NCBI GenBank assembly: GCA_005784505.1
Contig: VCAZ01000027.1
Span: forward strand, 2,956,765-3,020,764
DNA length: 64,000 nt
Direction of reading: 5' to 3'
Source of the DNA: Bagarius yarrelli
Taxonomy: Eukaryota > Chordata > Actinopteri > Siluriformes > Sisoridae
The notes beneath the pieces were generated by a model. It had not been told where the DNA came from and searched no databases. It saw only the letters and a program-made list of their open reading frames with translations. Below, piece by piece: positions 47,372 to 60,144 of the stretch. A program made the translations under genes and the position numbers. The first letter of the stretch is position 1; each line of letters opens with the position of its first letter.

Positions 47372-50300
47372 ATGGCGAGTCCGCCGCCAGCGGTCGGACA
47401 CTCGCTTTCCAATCTGAACGTGAACGTGAACAACAACACTGTTAAAAAGTGTGGCTACCTGAAGAAGCAGAAGCACGGCCATAAGCGCTTTTTTGTGCTG
47501 AAGGCGCAAAGTGAGGGCTTACCCGCGCGCCTCGAGTACTACGAAAGCGAGAAGAAATGGAGGAACAAGGCGGCTGCGAAGCGGATCATACCACTGGACT
47601 CATGCTTGAACATCAACAAGCGTGCGGACGCCAAGCACAAGCACCTCATCGCGCTGTACACCAAGGACGAGTACTTCGCCGTGGCCGCCGACAACGAGCA
47701 GGAGCAGGAGAGCTGGTTTGCCGTCCTAACGGAGCTGATGAACGAGGGCCGGGCGTGTGAGGGATCAGCGTCTCACTCCGCTTCTTCACTGCTCGGTTTT
47801 GACGAGGCGAATTACGGCGTGGTAACACCGCTCACTGCAGCGTACAAGGAGGTATGGCAAGTTAACCTAAAATCCAGAGGACTTGGACAGAGTCGGAACC
47901 TGACCGGCGTGTACCGGTTATGCTTGTCGAGCCGTACAATTAGTTTTGTGAAACTGAACACGGACGTGGCGTCTGTAATTCTACAGCTCATGAACATCCG
48001 GCGCTGCGGACACTCGGACAGTTTTTTCTTTATTGAGGTGGGAAGGTCGGCGGCCACAGGCCCCGGTGAGCTGTGGATGCAAGCAGACGACTCGGTTGTG
48101 GCGCAAAACATCCATGAGACTATACTGGAAGCTATGAAGGCTATGAAGGAGCTCATGTGCGAGTTCCGGCCGCGCAGCAAAAGCCAGTCATCGGGAACGA
48201 ACCCTATTTCGGTGCCCGCGAGGCGACATTTGAATCACTTACCGCCGAGTCAGACTGGACTGCCGCGGCGCTCGCGCACAGACAGCGTGGCCGCTTTGTC
48301 GCCTGGAGCCAAATTCACGTCATGCCGGATGCGCGCGGCAAGTGAGGGAGATGGCACGACGACGCGACCGGTGTCTCTGTCAGTAGCGGGAAGTCCCGTC
48401 AGCCCCGGAGTAAAGCGGACACTTCTGAGCAGATCCAACACGGTGGCAGCCCGCCCATGCAGGTCATTTGAAACCTCGTCTCTTCAGCATAGTAAGTCCA
48501 TGTGCATGCCCGTGTCTCATTCTCCTCCCTTGGTTGATGCTAGTCCTGTTAGTTTGGCTTCCAATAGTGCCCGACCAGCCAGCTGTACAGCCTCCATCTC
48601 TGGCTCACCCAGTGATGCAGGCTTTATCTCCTGCGATGAGTGCGGTTCCAGTCCAGGAGATGCACCCCACACGATACCTGGTCACCGCAGCTCCACGCCA
48701 GAGTCTTTCGCTGAGACGCCTCCCTCGCGGGACGGCAGTGACTTGTGCGGATATATGATCATGGACAAGCAAGGTGTTTTTGCACATGGAAGACGTGGTA
48801 CCCGCCTAATGGAGGAGGGCGTCAAGGACCGAGAGAAAGCTTACAGAAAACGGACATACTCTCTCACCATGCCACACCAAAAGAGAGTGCAATCGCAATT
48901 GTCTTCTGCCTCGCTGGATGAGTACACGCTTATGAGAGCGACTTTAAAAAACGCTGGTCATTCAGGACGCACTTCACACACTGCGTCCCCTAAAGTCACG
49001 TACCCTGAGGATTATGGCGATATTGAAATTGGATTTCTACAAAAAAGCTCCAGTAGTAACCTAGGTGATGATGGATACATGCCGATGACACCTGGTGTGG
49101 CACCGCTGGGTAGTAAGATTGAAAACTACATGCCCATGAGCCCCATGTGTGTCTCCGCCCCAAAGCAGATCATAAACCCTAGGACACACCCACTCACTGT
49201 GGCCAACTGCTACAGAACCAGCTCACCTTGCAGTTGCTCTTTGGATGACAGTGGTTACATGAGGATGCTGAGTAAACTTTCTGTCGACAGCTCAGATGGA
49301 AAACTGGCCACCAACGAGTACCTTAACATGTCTCCTGTAGACCCATCCATCACTGAAACAACCCCAGATTACTATCCCACTACTGTGGGTGGCATAGAGC
49401 AGCAACCACCTCTCCGACAGCCATTTTCTTACAGCTCTCTGCCACACTGCTACAAACTTCAGCAGAAAACAGATAACGGTGACAGTGATCAGTATGTCCT
49501 CATGAGCCTACAAAACTGGAAAATTGTAGAGGAGCCAGAAAAGGCGTCTCCAAAAATAACTCCCTCTCCTCTGAAGCAAAACAGGGTCGAGAACTTGCTC
49601 CACAGATCCAGGATTAGCCGTCCCACGCGTCTGCCTCTGGATTTGGTTCGTACGCTGCCTAGCATGAATGAGCACCCTTTCCCCCCTGAACCCAAAAGCC
49701 CTGGTGAATACATAAACATAGATTTCAGCCATGCCAGCCAGAGGTACTCCCCCCTGCCTTCCACAGAAAGCCCTGCTTCATCTGTCAGCTCCTCCAGCGA
49801 GCCTAGAGGGTCTTTTATTTCAGACTATATGAACATTAACCTAATTTCTCCATCACCCAAGTCTGGAGATGCTGCTCCATTTAGCCCTCTTGATGCCATG
49901 CCAGAACTAACAGTCTGCCCCGCCCCATGTGAGGAGGAGGGCGGAATAGATACTTACAAACTTACATCACAGGTAGAACCTTCATGCCAGGCTGGCATGG
50001 AGAAGGATGATTACACCGAAATGACATTTTGTGTGTCTGCTTCTTCTCCTCAGCCTCCAACCCAGACCACTAACTGTACTATGCCTGCCAGCCCATCATC
50101 CTGCACAAGGAGGGTAAATTTGAATGAATCCATAGGGGTACGACCGGTTGAGTCATTCCTCCTGGGTGGCACTGACACGCACTCGGTTGACCCAAACCGT
50201 GGTGCCAAGGTGATACGCGCGGACCCCCAAGGGCGAAGACGGCACAGCTCGGAAACCTTCTCCTCCACCACCACCGTGACGCCCGTTTTCCCCTCCTTCG

Positions 50301-50582
50301 CACATGATGCACGACGGCACGGTTCAGCCTCCGTGGAGAACGTCTCTGCGCTGGCGAGGAACAGTGAGGGCTTGGAAGAGGAGTATGGCAGTCCTATGTG
50401 CAGAGAAACATCAGCAGGCTTTCAAAACGGACTTAACTACATCGCCTTAAACCTTATGGATGAGGGATTGGCCAGTTGCGATGCTCTGGTTAGATTTAAA
50501 GCTGCCAGCTGCTGCAAAGGAGGCATGAGCGCAATACATGCCAGTCTTTATGGATTCAAGGACACAGTAACGGCAGTAAAAG
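47372..50582 (+). CDS. irs2: Insulin receptor substrate 2, exon 1 (residues 1-1070)
   Basis: IRS2 is a cytoplasmic docking protein phosphorylated on tyrosine by insulin and IGF-1 receptors; it recruits PI3-kinase, Grb2 and SHP2. The ATG has G at -3 and +4 and gives MASPPP, the usual IRS2 start. A PH domain spans about 24-125 (KKCGYLKKQKHGHKRFFVLK to the ESWFAVL helix) and a PTB domain about 156-262 (EVWQVNLKSRGLGQSRNLTG onward). Basic Ser/Thr motifs such as RKRTYS (492-497) fit AKT/14-3-3 sites. YxxM motifs lie at Tyr 461, 518, 569, 586, 629, 650, 708 and 881; YxNx at 780 (YINI) and 819 (YMNI); C-terminal LNYIAL (1023) and LYGF (1060) fit SHP2 sites. The protein is 1071 residues, shorter than the roughly 1340 of human, mainly in low-complexity tail regions. 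The exon ends after one base of codon 1071 at donor AAAG/gtaagc. Unspliced, the frame runs on to 50842. Whether this is the a or b teleost duplicate is undetermined. Confidence 0.97.
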
Positions 50583-51968
50583 GTAAGCCATCAATCAAAT
50601 TTTGTATCTATCTTTGTATTTTGTATCTATATTTCAACATTTTAGTTGTTGTAGCTTTGATTCTAGAAATGTTTAATTATGGTTCAAAATATGGCCAAAA
50701 GGAAGGAACAAAGATATGGCTTACTCAAGTGGTGGTGTTTTTCATTCTGGATTGGGTTAGTGGCTGCTTTGCATTCTTTATTATTGAGCTGTCAGTGCTC
50801 TTGTGTGATTGCTTCCTTTATTCATTTCCTATTGCTTGTTAGTTTAAGAGGCGATTCCGAGTTTTTAAATTAAACCGTAAGCGATATACAAGACTGGCTG
50901 AATGATCTTAATAAATAAAACATTTTCATGATAATTTTCCAAACGATGATACAGTAGCTGGTAGCACGTGCACCCGTCATCACGTTTCACCATATCTGAC
51001 TGTAGTTGATGTTGTTTTTGTTTAACCGACACAAGACCGTCTGTGTTGCCCTCATTAAAATACAGGAAATGGATGGAATGTTTGTATTGTGAAGTTAAAG
51101 TCAGACCTTTTAGTTTATAAATCCTGTGCAGCAAGGATCAGTAAAGCAGTGAAGTTTCCCTGAATCGTATTGAGTCTGATGTTGAATGTGTGATGCAGTT
51201 TCTAATCCAAAAACGACTAAAATGGGCATAACGGACATATGATTTGGTGCTACTCTTACTATGCTAAAGTATTTATTAAGGTATCTGTCAGTTTTAACCA
51301 TGTCTGGATATCAGTCCCGTACCTCCCGGAAAGAAAGGTTCTATTTTAGGCAAACTGTTACATTTCAGTTACTCTTAAAGTCACGGTAAAGTTTTTGTCT
51401 AGTTAGAACAACCAGAAAATAACTTGGTGTTTGTGTATGTGTGTAAGTGAATGACAGAGAGACTGTTTATCAATTCTCAGGTGCCGGGCTTCAGAACAGG
51501 AATTTAGAACACTGGCTCAGAGACTGGAATGTCTGCTCGTAATTAAGAACAAAAACAACTTTCACAGTGCAAGATAAATGCTTCAAGGGATTATCTGGTT
51601 TATATGCCTGGCAGCCAGACAAATTTTAAAATCCTAGACAAACAAACAATGCACTGTTTACATAGTATAGGTGCTTCATTCATGAATGGTGGTATTTAGT
51701 TCTCAGTACTTAAGTGTGTGTAAGTGAGAGTAAGTAAAAGAGGAAAGAGTGAGAGAGAGAGAGAGAGAGAGAGCGCAAGACTATATGGGGTGCCTCATGT
51801 CTGCAGGATGACTACTTTCAAGGGGTGGGATCCAGTTAAGCCAGTAGGTACTTGCAAAAAGATGCCTTCGAATAATGGCTGCTTCAAAAAGCTAACTTCT
51901 CCTCTAAACAGATACACAATAACATTCACAGGCTGGATCAAAGGCCCAGACAGGGCTGCTCCGCAGTG

Positions 51969-52014
<46 letters not shown>

Positions 52015-54791
52015 ATGTGACTTTTAGTGTGGAGGGCTTTGTTGTTGGAAGTGTGTGTGGGTGGATTTTGTTAGAGCAGGTGTACCTGTGGTAGTCTGTT
52101 TATCGCAAAAAGGTGAGCGGATCTGAAAGACGTAGCTCTCGGCCAGAGAACTCTGAGTGGAGAAAACAGACTCCCTGATTGGTCAAGACCTCAAAACAGC
52201 TAAAGTGGAAAAAAAGCAACGTTTTCTTTTTGGCAAAGCCTGATGTAGTGTAGATACTGTACAAATTTAATCAACACATTTCAATAAGCATTAAGTCTTT
52301 TTACTAATTCCGGGAACCATTTTAGTAACTGGAATTGATGACCCAAGTTAAATGCTAATCATAACTTCAGTGAGGAATGATATATATATTATAAATATAT
52401 TTGCATTTATTATATGTAAAATAAGTCTTTCTCATTAGAAAATATCAAATAACATTCCTTAAAAATAAAAAAAAATTCTGCATCCAGAAACTATCCCCTC
52501 CCCTCCCCCATAGACACACACACACACACACACACACACAATGCAAATAATTCCATATTGTGATCTTCCTGTGTGTGTTTGAACAAACCCACAGTACCCT
52601 GTCCACAAAACACATTTACACAAACATATTACTCACATTTATTTAACAGGTTTATGACACAGGGCGTAACTGTATTTATGACACGACTGTTTTATTAGAT
52701 TCCTTCAGCTGCTCTATGCCTGAAGGGCTGCTCACATGCCCATACTCCTTGGGAATGGGTTGTACTATCTTTCTGTACACCAATTTTATCCAACCAGATA
52801 TCACAAAAATTAGTAGTTGCTGTAACCGTGAATGGGATCGCCTTCCTGTCTGATTAAAACAATAGCATAATGGGATTTACAGTTGCGTGACACCTCACTG
52901 AGTCTTGTTTAAGATACAAGCTAGGTTTTTTTTGTTTTGTTTCTACTTTTTAATGTAGTGTGTACTTGGGGTAGGATGGAAAGGGGTGGGGTGTTGTGTG
53001 GGAGCAGATGGTGGGGTCCAGGGTCATGCACCTGTCATTCCAAGCAGTGCTCAGTGGTTATCAAGCCCAAACATAGACATTGACAATACACTAATCACGA
53101 CAGACCATCTGCTACCTCCTAAGAGAAGGAGACTGACAGGCAGAGCAGGGATTACGACTTTACTTTCAAATGAAATACTCCTCGGTGCTTAAACGACTCA
53201 TTTTTACTGTAAAGTCATCCGTCGCTCAGTAAATTTCCTATCTTCCATCTCTTCTCTCTGCTTCAGCGGTTATTGTGTCACAGCTTGTTTGCTCATCATC
53301 ATCATCATGATCATAGCTGCTTACTTTGTTTATAAGCCGCACAGTCCACCTCCTCCATTCTCCTCCCTTCCTTCTCGCTTCACGTTCCTCCCGTTCCTTC
53401 CTTTTGTCCCTCCCCTCAGTCAGCTTGTTATTGTTTTGGTAATTAGCTGTAGCTACACTGATGGTGTGTGCGCGGAGGTGTGTGAGCTCCAGAAACACTA
53501 AACTACGCCGGGATGTTCTGCTACATCTGTCTTTTAGCAGTGCTAGTGAAACGGATTACGTACACGTTGTGGAGCAGCTGAGTTAGTTAATATAAGAACA
53601 CACACATACACATACGTCTGTACGAGGTTTTCTTGTAGCTAACGCAAGATCAGGTCATTACCTTTGTTTATGTGCTTATTTAAAGAACACACACTGCTAG
53701 CCTCCTCTCAGCATGTGTGTGTGTGGTTTTTTTTAAGTGGTGTCCACAAGGCTTGTTCTAATTTGTAATGGAGGCTTCACATAAAGGAAACATTTCATGC
53801 TCTGCATTTACACGTGTGTGGTTTAAGCATGTGAGTCCAACAGCAGGGTAAATTCATTTCCAGTGGGTAAATAATCTGCACGTGCTGGCGAGGTTCAAAG
53901 AGTCTTTACAAGAGTGTGCTGTGCGTGGAAGTAATAGCCGGCCATGTGACTTGTCTGTGAAGTCAACATGTCCGCTTTCTTGTTCCTAACCCAGCGGTCC
54001 GGTTTCATACGCCCTTCGAACACTGACCACATTGTTATATTATCTGAAACGGGACACTTTTAAAGAACCCGTCTGCTTTTTATGTGCTGCTTTTCTGGTT
54101 AGATTAATCACAGGGTAGAAGAACACGCACCAGCTAATCTGTCATCATCCACAAAACGCCTTTTAGTTGAAGCTAATTGCAGATTGAGCTCGTTCTTATA
54201 GTTTAGCTATTGTGTGTTTAAGAAGTAATGGGAAACATGGAGATTAGGCTGAGATATTTACACAAGAATATCAGCTCAGCATTTATGTAAAAATATTACA
54301 GCACACATCTTGCAAAACTAGAATGACTGTAATATATGTTAATAGACCGTGAGGCGATATATGTTAATAGACCAGCTAATGCTTCTACACAAAAAAATAC
54401 CTAATCAGGAGTCTTCCAAAATGCAAAATTCTTTAGTTTTTATCATGTATCAAAATAGAGCGCTACATAAAATGTTGTTTTTTGCTAAACCATCTTGCTT
54501 TTAAAAATATCCATCAAGTTCGCATGGTTCTAAAAAAAACAGCAAACAAACAATCGATCCAGGTTTATTAAATTATATTAATAATTATTAGTATACTTTA
54601 TATGCGCAGGGCGTCGCTGTTTGTCTCTCTTGGTCATTGGTTACCATCGCCTGCATAATGTTGCTTGTCCAATAAAATGTTACTGGATAAGTAAAAAAGA
54701 CTGGGTGTCTTTCAATTTAGCCTTCCGTCCAGAATGAGAGAAAGAGGAAGCGTGGGATGTAAAGTGAGATCATTCTAAGTGCACACACTTC

Positions 54792-54838
<47 letters not shown>

Positions 54839-57800
54839 GGTGTATACATCCATGTCTTGTTTATTATTCCACAGAATGTTTATTATCTGTGTTTCATCCT
54901 ATTAAATAAAGGAAAACTAGATTAGGATCACGTGTACAGTATTTGTTAAACAGTCAAACACTTAATGTATGTTTGCAAGTGTGTGTTTGGTGGAGAGCAG
55001 TTGTGCGCTGCCGGATATTTTTTAGCCTGTGTGATATTCAAATGAGCTGGAGCCTGGCTCCGTTTGTGTGTGAGAGCTATTTGGGGGAGGGGCAGTCACC
55101 GGGTTCACCGGCTGGTGACTTTTGGTGGCGTGGTGTGTGTGTGTGTGAGAGAAGAGGGGGTGGTCTGAAGCTTTTGATATGCGCCTGCCTTGTGTTTTCA
55201 CGTGGCTTTTGGCTTCTATGGGAAGTGCATTTTTGTGTAGCCCTAAATTTAAAAAGAGAAGCGACATTTATGAAGCATGTGTTGCATAGTGCGAGTTATT
55301 TTTAATTTTTTTTACCACACACTCGTCTCGCTCACATATATACCATATGTGCTAACAGTGGCAACAGAGAAACCATGTGCTTTGCTTTTTATGAATGAAA
55401 AGCTGTTAATACTGCTGATGTTCGGGTACAGACCGTAAAACATGGCCTGGGGGTAATTTCTGCACAGCTGGCTTAGAAATATGATGAGACAAACTATGCA
55501 CAGCATGATGGGGTTTTTTGTTGTAGTTGCTTATTCCGGTTTCCTATGTTGGCTCATTTATTTTGTCACCACAAGGCCAAAATGCGTGATGATTATCGGT
55601 GCTTTGTACAAGCAAAGGATCATAGAATGCATATCATACAGATAAGAGAGGGGAAAAAACCCATCCAAGAGCGATAGAACCAGAATTTTGTATTGTTGAA
55701 TTGGGAATTGACACTGTTTAGAATGTGTAAGGCAGACAAACCTCTTCAGAATCATTTTGTTTACTTGTATCACATTACACTCGTTAATTGTCCCTCAGAA
55801 GAGATACATTAATGTCCAAAATTTCCAGGATGGAGTGGCTGTGTGGGAGTTCCAGATTCCGCTTCTCTTTATATCACTTCCCCTCTTCTATAGTCCTCTG
55901 TCTATATTCTAATGAGACATGTGTGGACTCATCCAGTTTGGCTATCAGCTGCACCGCTTGCAGTAAAGGGCAGGAACTCAAGACTATTGAAAAAAAAAAA
56001 AAACAAGAGAGAAAGGTTTACAGTTCTGTAATAATACTGTACCTCTGACCTTTCCAACACTTTTTCTCATGATCTCATGGCTCCCGCTCATTCACTTATG
56101 GCTTCTTCTCCACTCAGACACGGGACATGCATGGAATTGCTTTGCTTCCTTTTGCTTAATTAGCTCTGTGAAACTCAAACTGCAGTCCTGGTCCAACCCC
56201 CCATCACACACACACAGAATAACAGACAGATCACCACCACCACCACCACTTAAATAACTCCTGTTCCATGACGTCAGTAGTGTCTGTGTAAGGGCTAATG
56301 ACCATTTATAAGTAGCACTAAAACAGTGGCACAGTGTTGGCAGTGTCTCTGCGCAATGAGATCAGCCTTCTCTAGATCACAACTCTGTTCTCACCCTGGT
56401 TTGCTGGTCTGGTCTACTTAAGGATGAACGATATGACCAAATTTTATATCACAATATAGTTCTTAATTTCGGTCGATACAATATAATTCCGACATCAATA
56501 GGAATATTAGAATATTAGAAAAGCCTCAAAGCCTCACTTTTTTAACCAGACGGCTTTGGGTTGGTTTCAGGCTGACTGGTTAAACAATCTACCACACGCG
56601 TTTCCCGTAAATCCTGTACACTTTAACCAATCAGAAGATGACTTCAAAAGCTGAAGTGTTTCAGCTAAGTTTGCAGTATGTATCGGTCATTTTGCCAGCA
56701 GTCCATGGGTGTGACGCCTGATTAAATCTAGTCCTCCTGAGGTTTAAATTGACCTCAGTGTTTCCTTAAGGTAGACTGTCTACCTTACCTGTGCTGCACA
56801 ATAGCCTTTACCTGACCTTTGCTGTGCTGCACATTAGACGTAATTCAGTTTGATTAGATTCTCACCCAGATAGAGATATATTCTTACTCATGGCAGCTAT
56901 AAGGTAATGCATGTTTTTCCTTTCCCTTGGTCGTCTTGTTCTTTTCCTAATCACTTTAACGTGAAGAGTATTAGAGGTTCTCTAATTTTTGCAGTTAGCA
57001 GAGACTCATTGCAAAAACGTACAGCACGTTTGGCTGTTGTCCTGTCAGTTATTACGTTTATTAGAAAACACTAGTGGAAATACAACTTTTTGTCTGACAA
57101 AAAAGTCAAGATTATTCTGGAATAAAACATGGGAGATTCTTAATTTCCTAACAACGAATGTGTAGATTTTACAAGCACTGCATGTTTTTTTTTTTTTTGC
57201 TTTAGCTGCACGTGTGTAACAGTTCTGTAAAAACAGCTTTGAATCTAGATGGAAAATAAGCCGTTAAGTATGTTGTGTGGCAGGATGGTGAGGCCTGCGC
57301 AGGGTTTGTCTGAGTGAATACTTCCTCTGTGTTTAGAGCTATCGCACGAATGCAAGCTTCTACAACCCCAGGGTGCAAAAACCAAATGCTTTTTAAATTC
57401 ATTCATCTATTTGGGTCTTGTAAGATATTATCAAAATGAATTGGAGTAAATTTTAATAGTTTGATTTGTTGAGGTATTTCTCGCTTATACTCAGCTGTCG
57501 GACACTAAATGCCAGTGTTTGTGCTGCCTTAGAGCACCTGCCACTTTCAGTTGCTTAGGGCAAAAGAAGAACATGTTCCTTACTTGGTAAAGAACATAAA
57601 AAGGGGCGAAGAGGGGGGTGTAATAGTTTCACTGCTACTTCTTACTATTACAGCACAGTGAATTTGCTTATTCACATGTCACAGCTTAGGAAGATGGAGT
57701 CAGGGTACAGGGTCAGCTATGATACAGCACCCCTGGAGTGTAGGGGGTTGAGGGCCTTGCTTAGGTGCCCAGTGGTGCCAGATTGGCTGTAGGGTAGACT

Positions 57801-57917
57801 TATTGCTTGTTAGGTTTTGCACTTGTTTTTGGAGCAAGTGAAAGTAACTATCTGTGTCCAGATGTGTATATGTTCTTCACATTAATCTGTATTTCTCTTC
57901 TTTGCTTTTCTCTCCAG
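50583..57917 (+). other. irs2: irs2 intron 1 (7335 bp, GT-AG, phase 1)
   Basis: The donor is gtaagc at 50583. The acceptor is a pyrimidine-rich tract followed by cag at 57915-57917 ('ttgcttttctctccag'). The intron holds (GA)n at about 51751-51774, (TG)n at 51971-52014, (CA)n at about 52512-52540 and 54798-54836, poly(A) at 55989-56002, and an antisense SINE fragment at 57690-57790. No other exon or gene was recognised; open frames inside it lack domains. Two overlapping AATAAA signals at 50910-50919 lie 70 bases after the stop reached by read-through. Confidence 0.85.
57690..57790 (-). repeat. SINE body fragment in irs2 intron
   Basis: 'ggtcagctatgatacagcac', 'ccctggagtgtagggggttg' and 'agggccttgcttaggtgccc' are the complement of the body of the SINE at 23453-23695. 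Confidence 0.55.
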
Positions 57918-57922
57918 ACTAA
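57918..57922 (+). CDS. irs2: irs2 exon 2, terminal coding bases
   Basis: After splicing, the last base of exon 1 (g, 50582) joins 'ac' to make GAC (Asp 1071), directly followed by TAA at 57920-57922. The spliced C-terminus is therefore ...TVTAVKD. Mammalian IRS2 ends with a similar ...VKE contributed in the same way by a second exon, which supports the choice of this acceptor over others. Total coding length is 3216 bases including the stop. Confidence 0.8.
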
Positions 57923-58420
57923 ACAGCCCCAGACCCTGTTTCTTCTCTGGCTTCTCTGTTTTTCCTCTGGACCAGGAGGAAGGAGGAAAAGAGGCAGCCA
58001 TGTGGACAGATGGGCCATGCTGCTGCTGCTTCAACTCTTCCCTGATCTTTGACCCCTGAACGTGTATGAATGGTCATCGTCATGACGACAGAAACACTTG
58101 ACCCGCTCTTTGCCCCTAGTGACTGGTCCTCTGTGCTGCTCTAAGAACGACTCTTGACAAAAAAAAAAAAAATGCTGGACCACACATCTGTATGTGTGCC
58201 AGTTCACACCCACCCCCTGTAAAGACTACAGTGCTTTATTTTTATTTTTCCACTTGTTTTCGCTCAAGTGCCCTGGACATTAAGAGGCCAGTGTCCTCCA
58301 CCGTCTAAAATCTCTGAATTGAACCCGAAGTGTAACATCTGCACATTCTCACACAAGTGTACTCAATATAAATACACATACACACAGATACATGCTTAAC
58401 CACAGGTTGCACCTGAAAGG

Positions 58421-58436
58421 TATTTATTTATTTATA
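58421..58436 (+). promoter_or_regulatory. AU-rich element in irs2 3' UTR
   Basis: Three overlapping AUUUA pentamers (tatttatttatttata) fit a mRNA-destabilising AU-rich element bound by proteins such as TTP or HuR. It is a motif match only. Confidence 0.5.
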
Positions 58437-58578
58437 TGTGTGCATTAAGAAAAGTTTTGGATGTGTGTTTGTGCGTGTTTGTGTGTGTGTATAAATTAAT
58501 GGTTGCAGCATTGCACCAAGGTGGCATTTCATCACAATCTTCACCAGTGTACAGAAACAAGTGGTCGCCTGAAAAACC

Positions 58579-58586
58579 CTACCTCA
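58579..58586 (+). promoter_or_regulatory. let-7 8-mer target site in irs2 3' UTR
   Basis: CTACCTCA is a full 8-mer complement to the let-7 seed. IRS2 is an established let-7 target in the Lin28/let-7 control of insulin-PI3K signalling in mammals. Confidence 0.55.
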
Positions 58587-59327
58587 GATCAAAGCCAGAT
58601 TTCAGTTGCATATGAAAAAATATATATATTTAAAAAAAACCCAACTATTTATTTTCAGTTCTGAATGTCATAAAAAATGCCAACACAAAGCCTTACTGAC
58701 TGTCAAACAGTGTTTTCTTTTGTTATGGACCTGACACACAGTCAAAAAGTATCAAAGACGGCCGCACGCCATGAAAACTGAATGTCTGCAGAAGCGGCTT
58801 CCACCATAGTAACTTCTGCTATTAAAGATTTCTTTTATTACTGCTTTTTTTTCTTCTAAGTATTACACAGATATTTAAAAGATAATATAATTCTATTTAT
58901 TAGTGCTGGTAAATAGCAGGTGAAACAGCATTACGCTGCTTTACACTCATATGCAAAGCAGGTTCTCTGAGACGAAGATTGGCCTGGACAGGATTCAGTC
59001 GGACAGAGACACACTCATCAAATACATGACACACTCGTAATGAGAGAAAGAGAGAGAGAGAGAGTGAGAGTGTTCACCAACAGGAACCAAAACACACTTT
59101 GACCCACTGTGGTTAGATGGGTAATGACCCAGTAACGACTCCCACTTCCTCACCCTTTATTCAACACTATATCTCTATTCTGTAATCGCGGCCTTTCCAT
59201 TGCCTTCAGGCAGGACAGTCGGCTCCACGTGTCACCGATCGGCCCTTAGGTACGCTATTGGAGCAGTTGGTTAATGGGAGAGACACATTTCAGGGACATC
59301 TTGGGAGGCTTTAAAGCATTGCTGCTG

Positions 59328-59335
59328 CACTGTGA
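59328..59335 (+). promoter_or_regulatory. miR-128 8-mer seed match in irs2 3' UTR
   Basis: CACTGTGA is an 8-mer match to the miR-128 seed. A second 7-mer (CACTGTG) lies near 59105. Functional relevance is unknown. Confidence 0.35.
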
Positions 59336-59520
59336 GTCAGACAGGAACTGCGTCTGTACCAGTGCTTTTGTCTCGCACTTACAAACGTGTACGAATGTAA
59401 CACAAGGCAAATTTCAAATTAAGAAGTACGACCCACACAACAACACAAAGACCTAAACAAGTGGAACGATTCTGACACATGGGACCTGTTTAAGTCGATT
59501 CAAACGTTTGCCTGGAAACT

Positions 59521-59631
59521 TGTAAATAATGTATATATAATGATAATGCAACTGATGTGCAGTTGTGGACTTGGAAAGTTGTTTTTTTTTTTTTTTTTTA
59601 AGTTAAAGATACATTTATGTATTTGTACATA
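59521..59631 (+). promoter_or_regulatory. Pumilio-type motif cluster in irs2 3' UTR
   Basis: Three UGUANAUA motifs: TGTAAATA (59521-59528), TGTATATA (59530-59537) and TGTACATA (59624-59631). A fourth lies at 60154-60161. PUF proteins bind this 8-mer and repress or destabilise mRNAs. Confidence 0.5.
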
Positions 59632-60144
59632 CACAGTATATGTTTAAATAGATTTTCCCCAAAAGCTGAAGCACTAATTAAGGTACTGGCCAAAGACCAG
59701 TGTTTGACCTAGAGGTTTTCTTTTTTTAAATTCTTTTTGCTAGATTTGTAAAATTGTGCAAAATGCACGCCGAATGCCACTAAGGAAATCTTTTATACTG
59801 CTGTAACATTGAAGAAAAACACAAATGGAATTGAACTGTACTTGATACGAGAACTAGCTACATAGGTACAAATTAACATATGGCATATATGCAATATTTA
59901 CCTTTTTTAACAATCCGTTTACAAAAAGAAACCAAATGTATAAAAATACTGTGTTCATAAAGCTTCATAAAAACCTTACGACAGATGGGTTTGTTTTGCT
60001 GTACACATTTTTTTCAGCCAACTTTTAAAAGCAAACTTTGCTGTTTTTGTTATTGATCTTATCAGTGATTTGAGCAGTGTTCTTAATCTGATGATTTAAT
60101 TTTCTATGTACGGAAAAGATGACTATTTTAAGCCTTGATTCTAT

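Noticed and set aside
50050..50312. Minus-strand frames inside irs2 exon 1
   Set aside because: Shadows of the GC-richer coding exon; no independent support.
51795..52020. Frames across the intronic TG microsatellite
   Set aside because: Cys-Val and His-Thr repeat translation; intronic low complexity.
56520..56690. Segment with 'tttaaccaatcagaagatga' resembling part of the hAT family
   Set aside because: Only short phrases match the hAT copies; no terminal repeats or target-site duplications were found.
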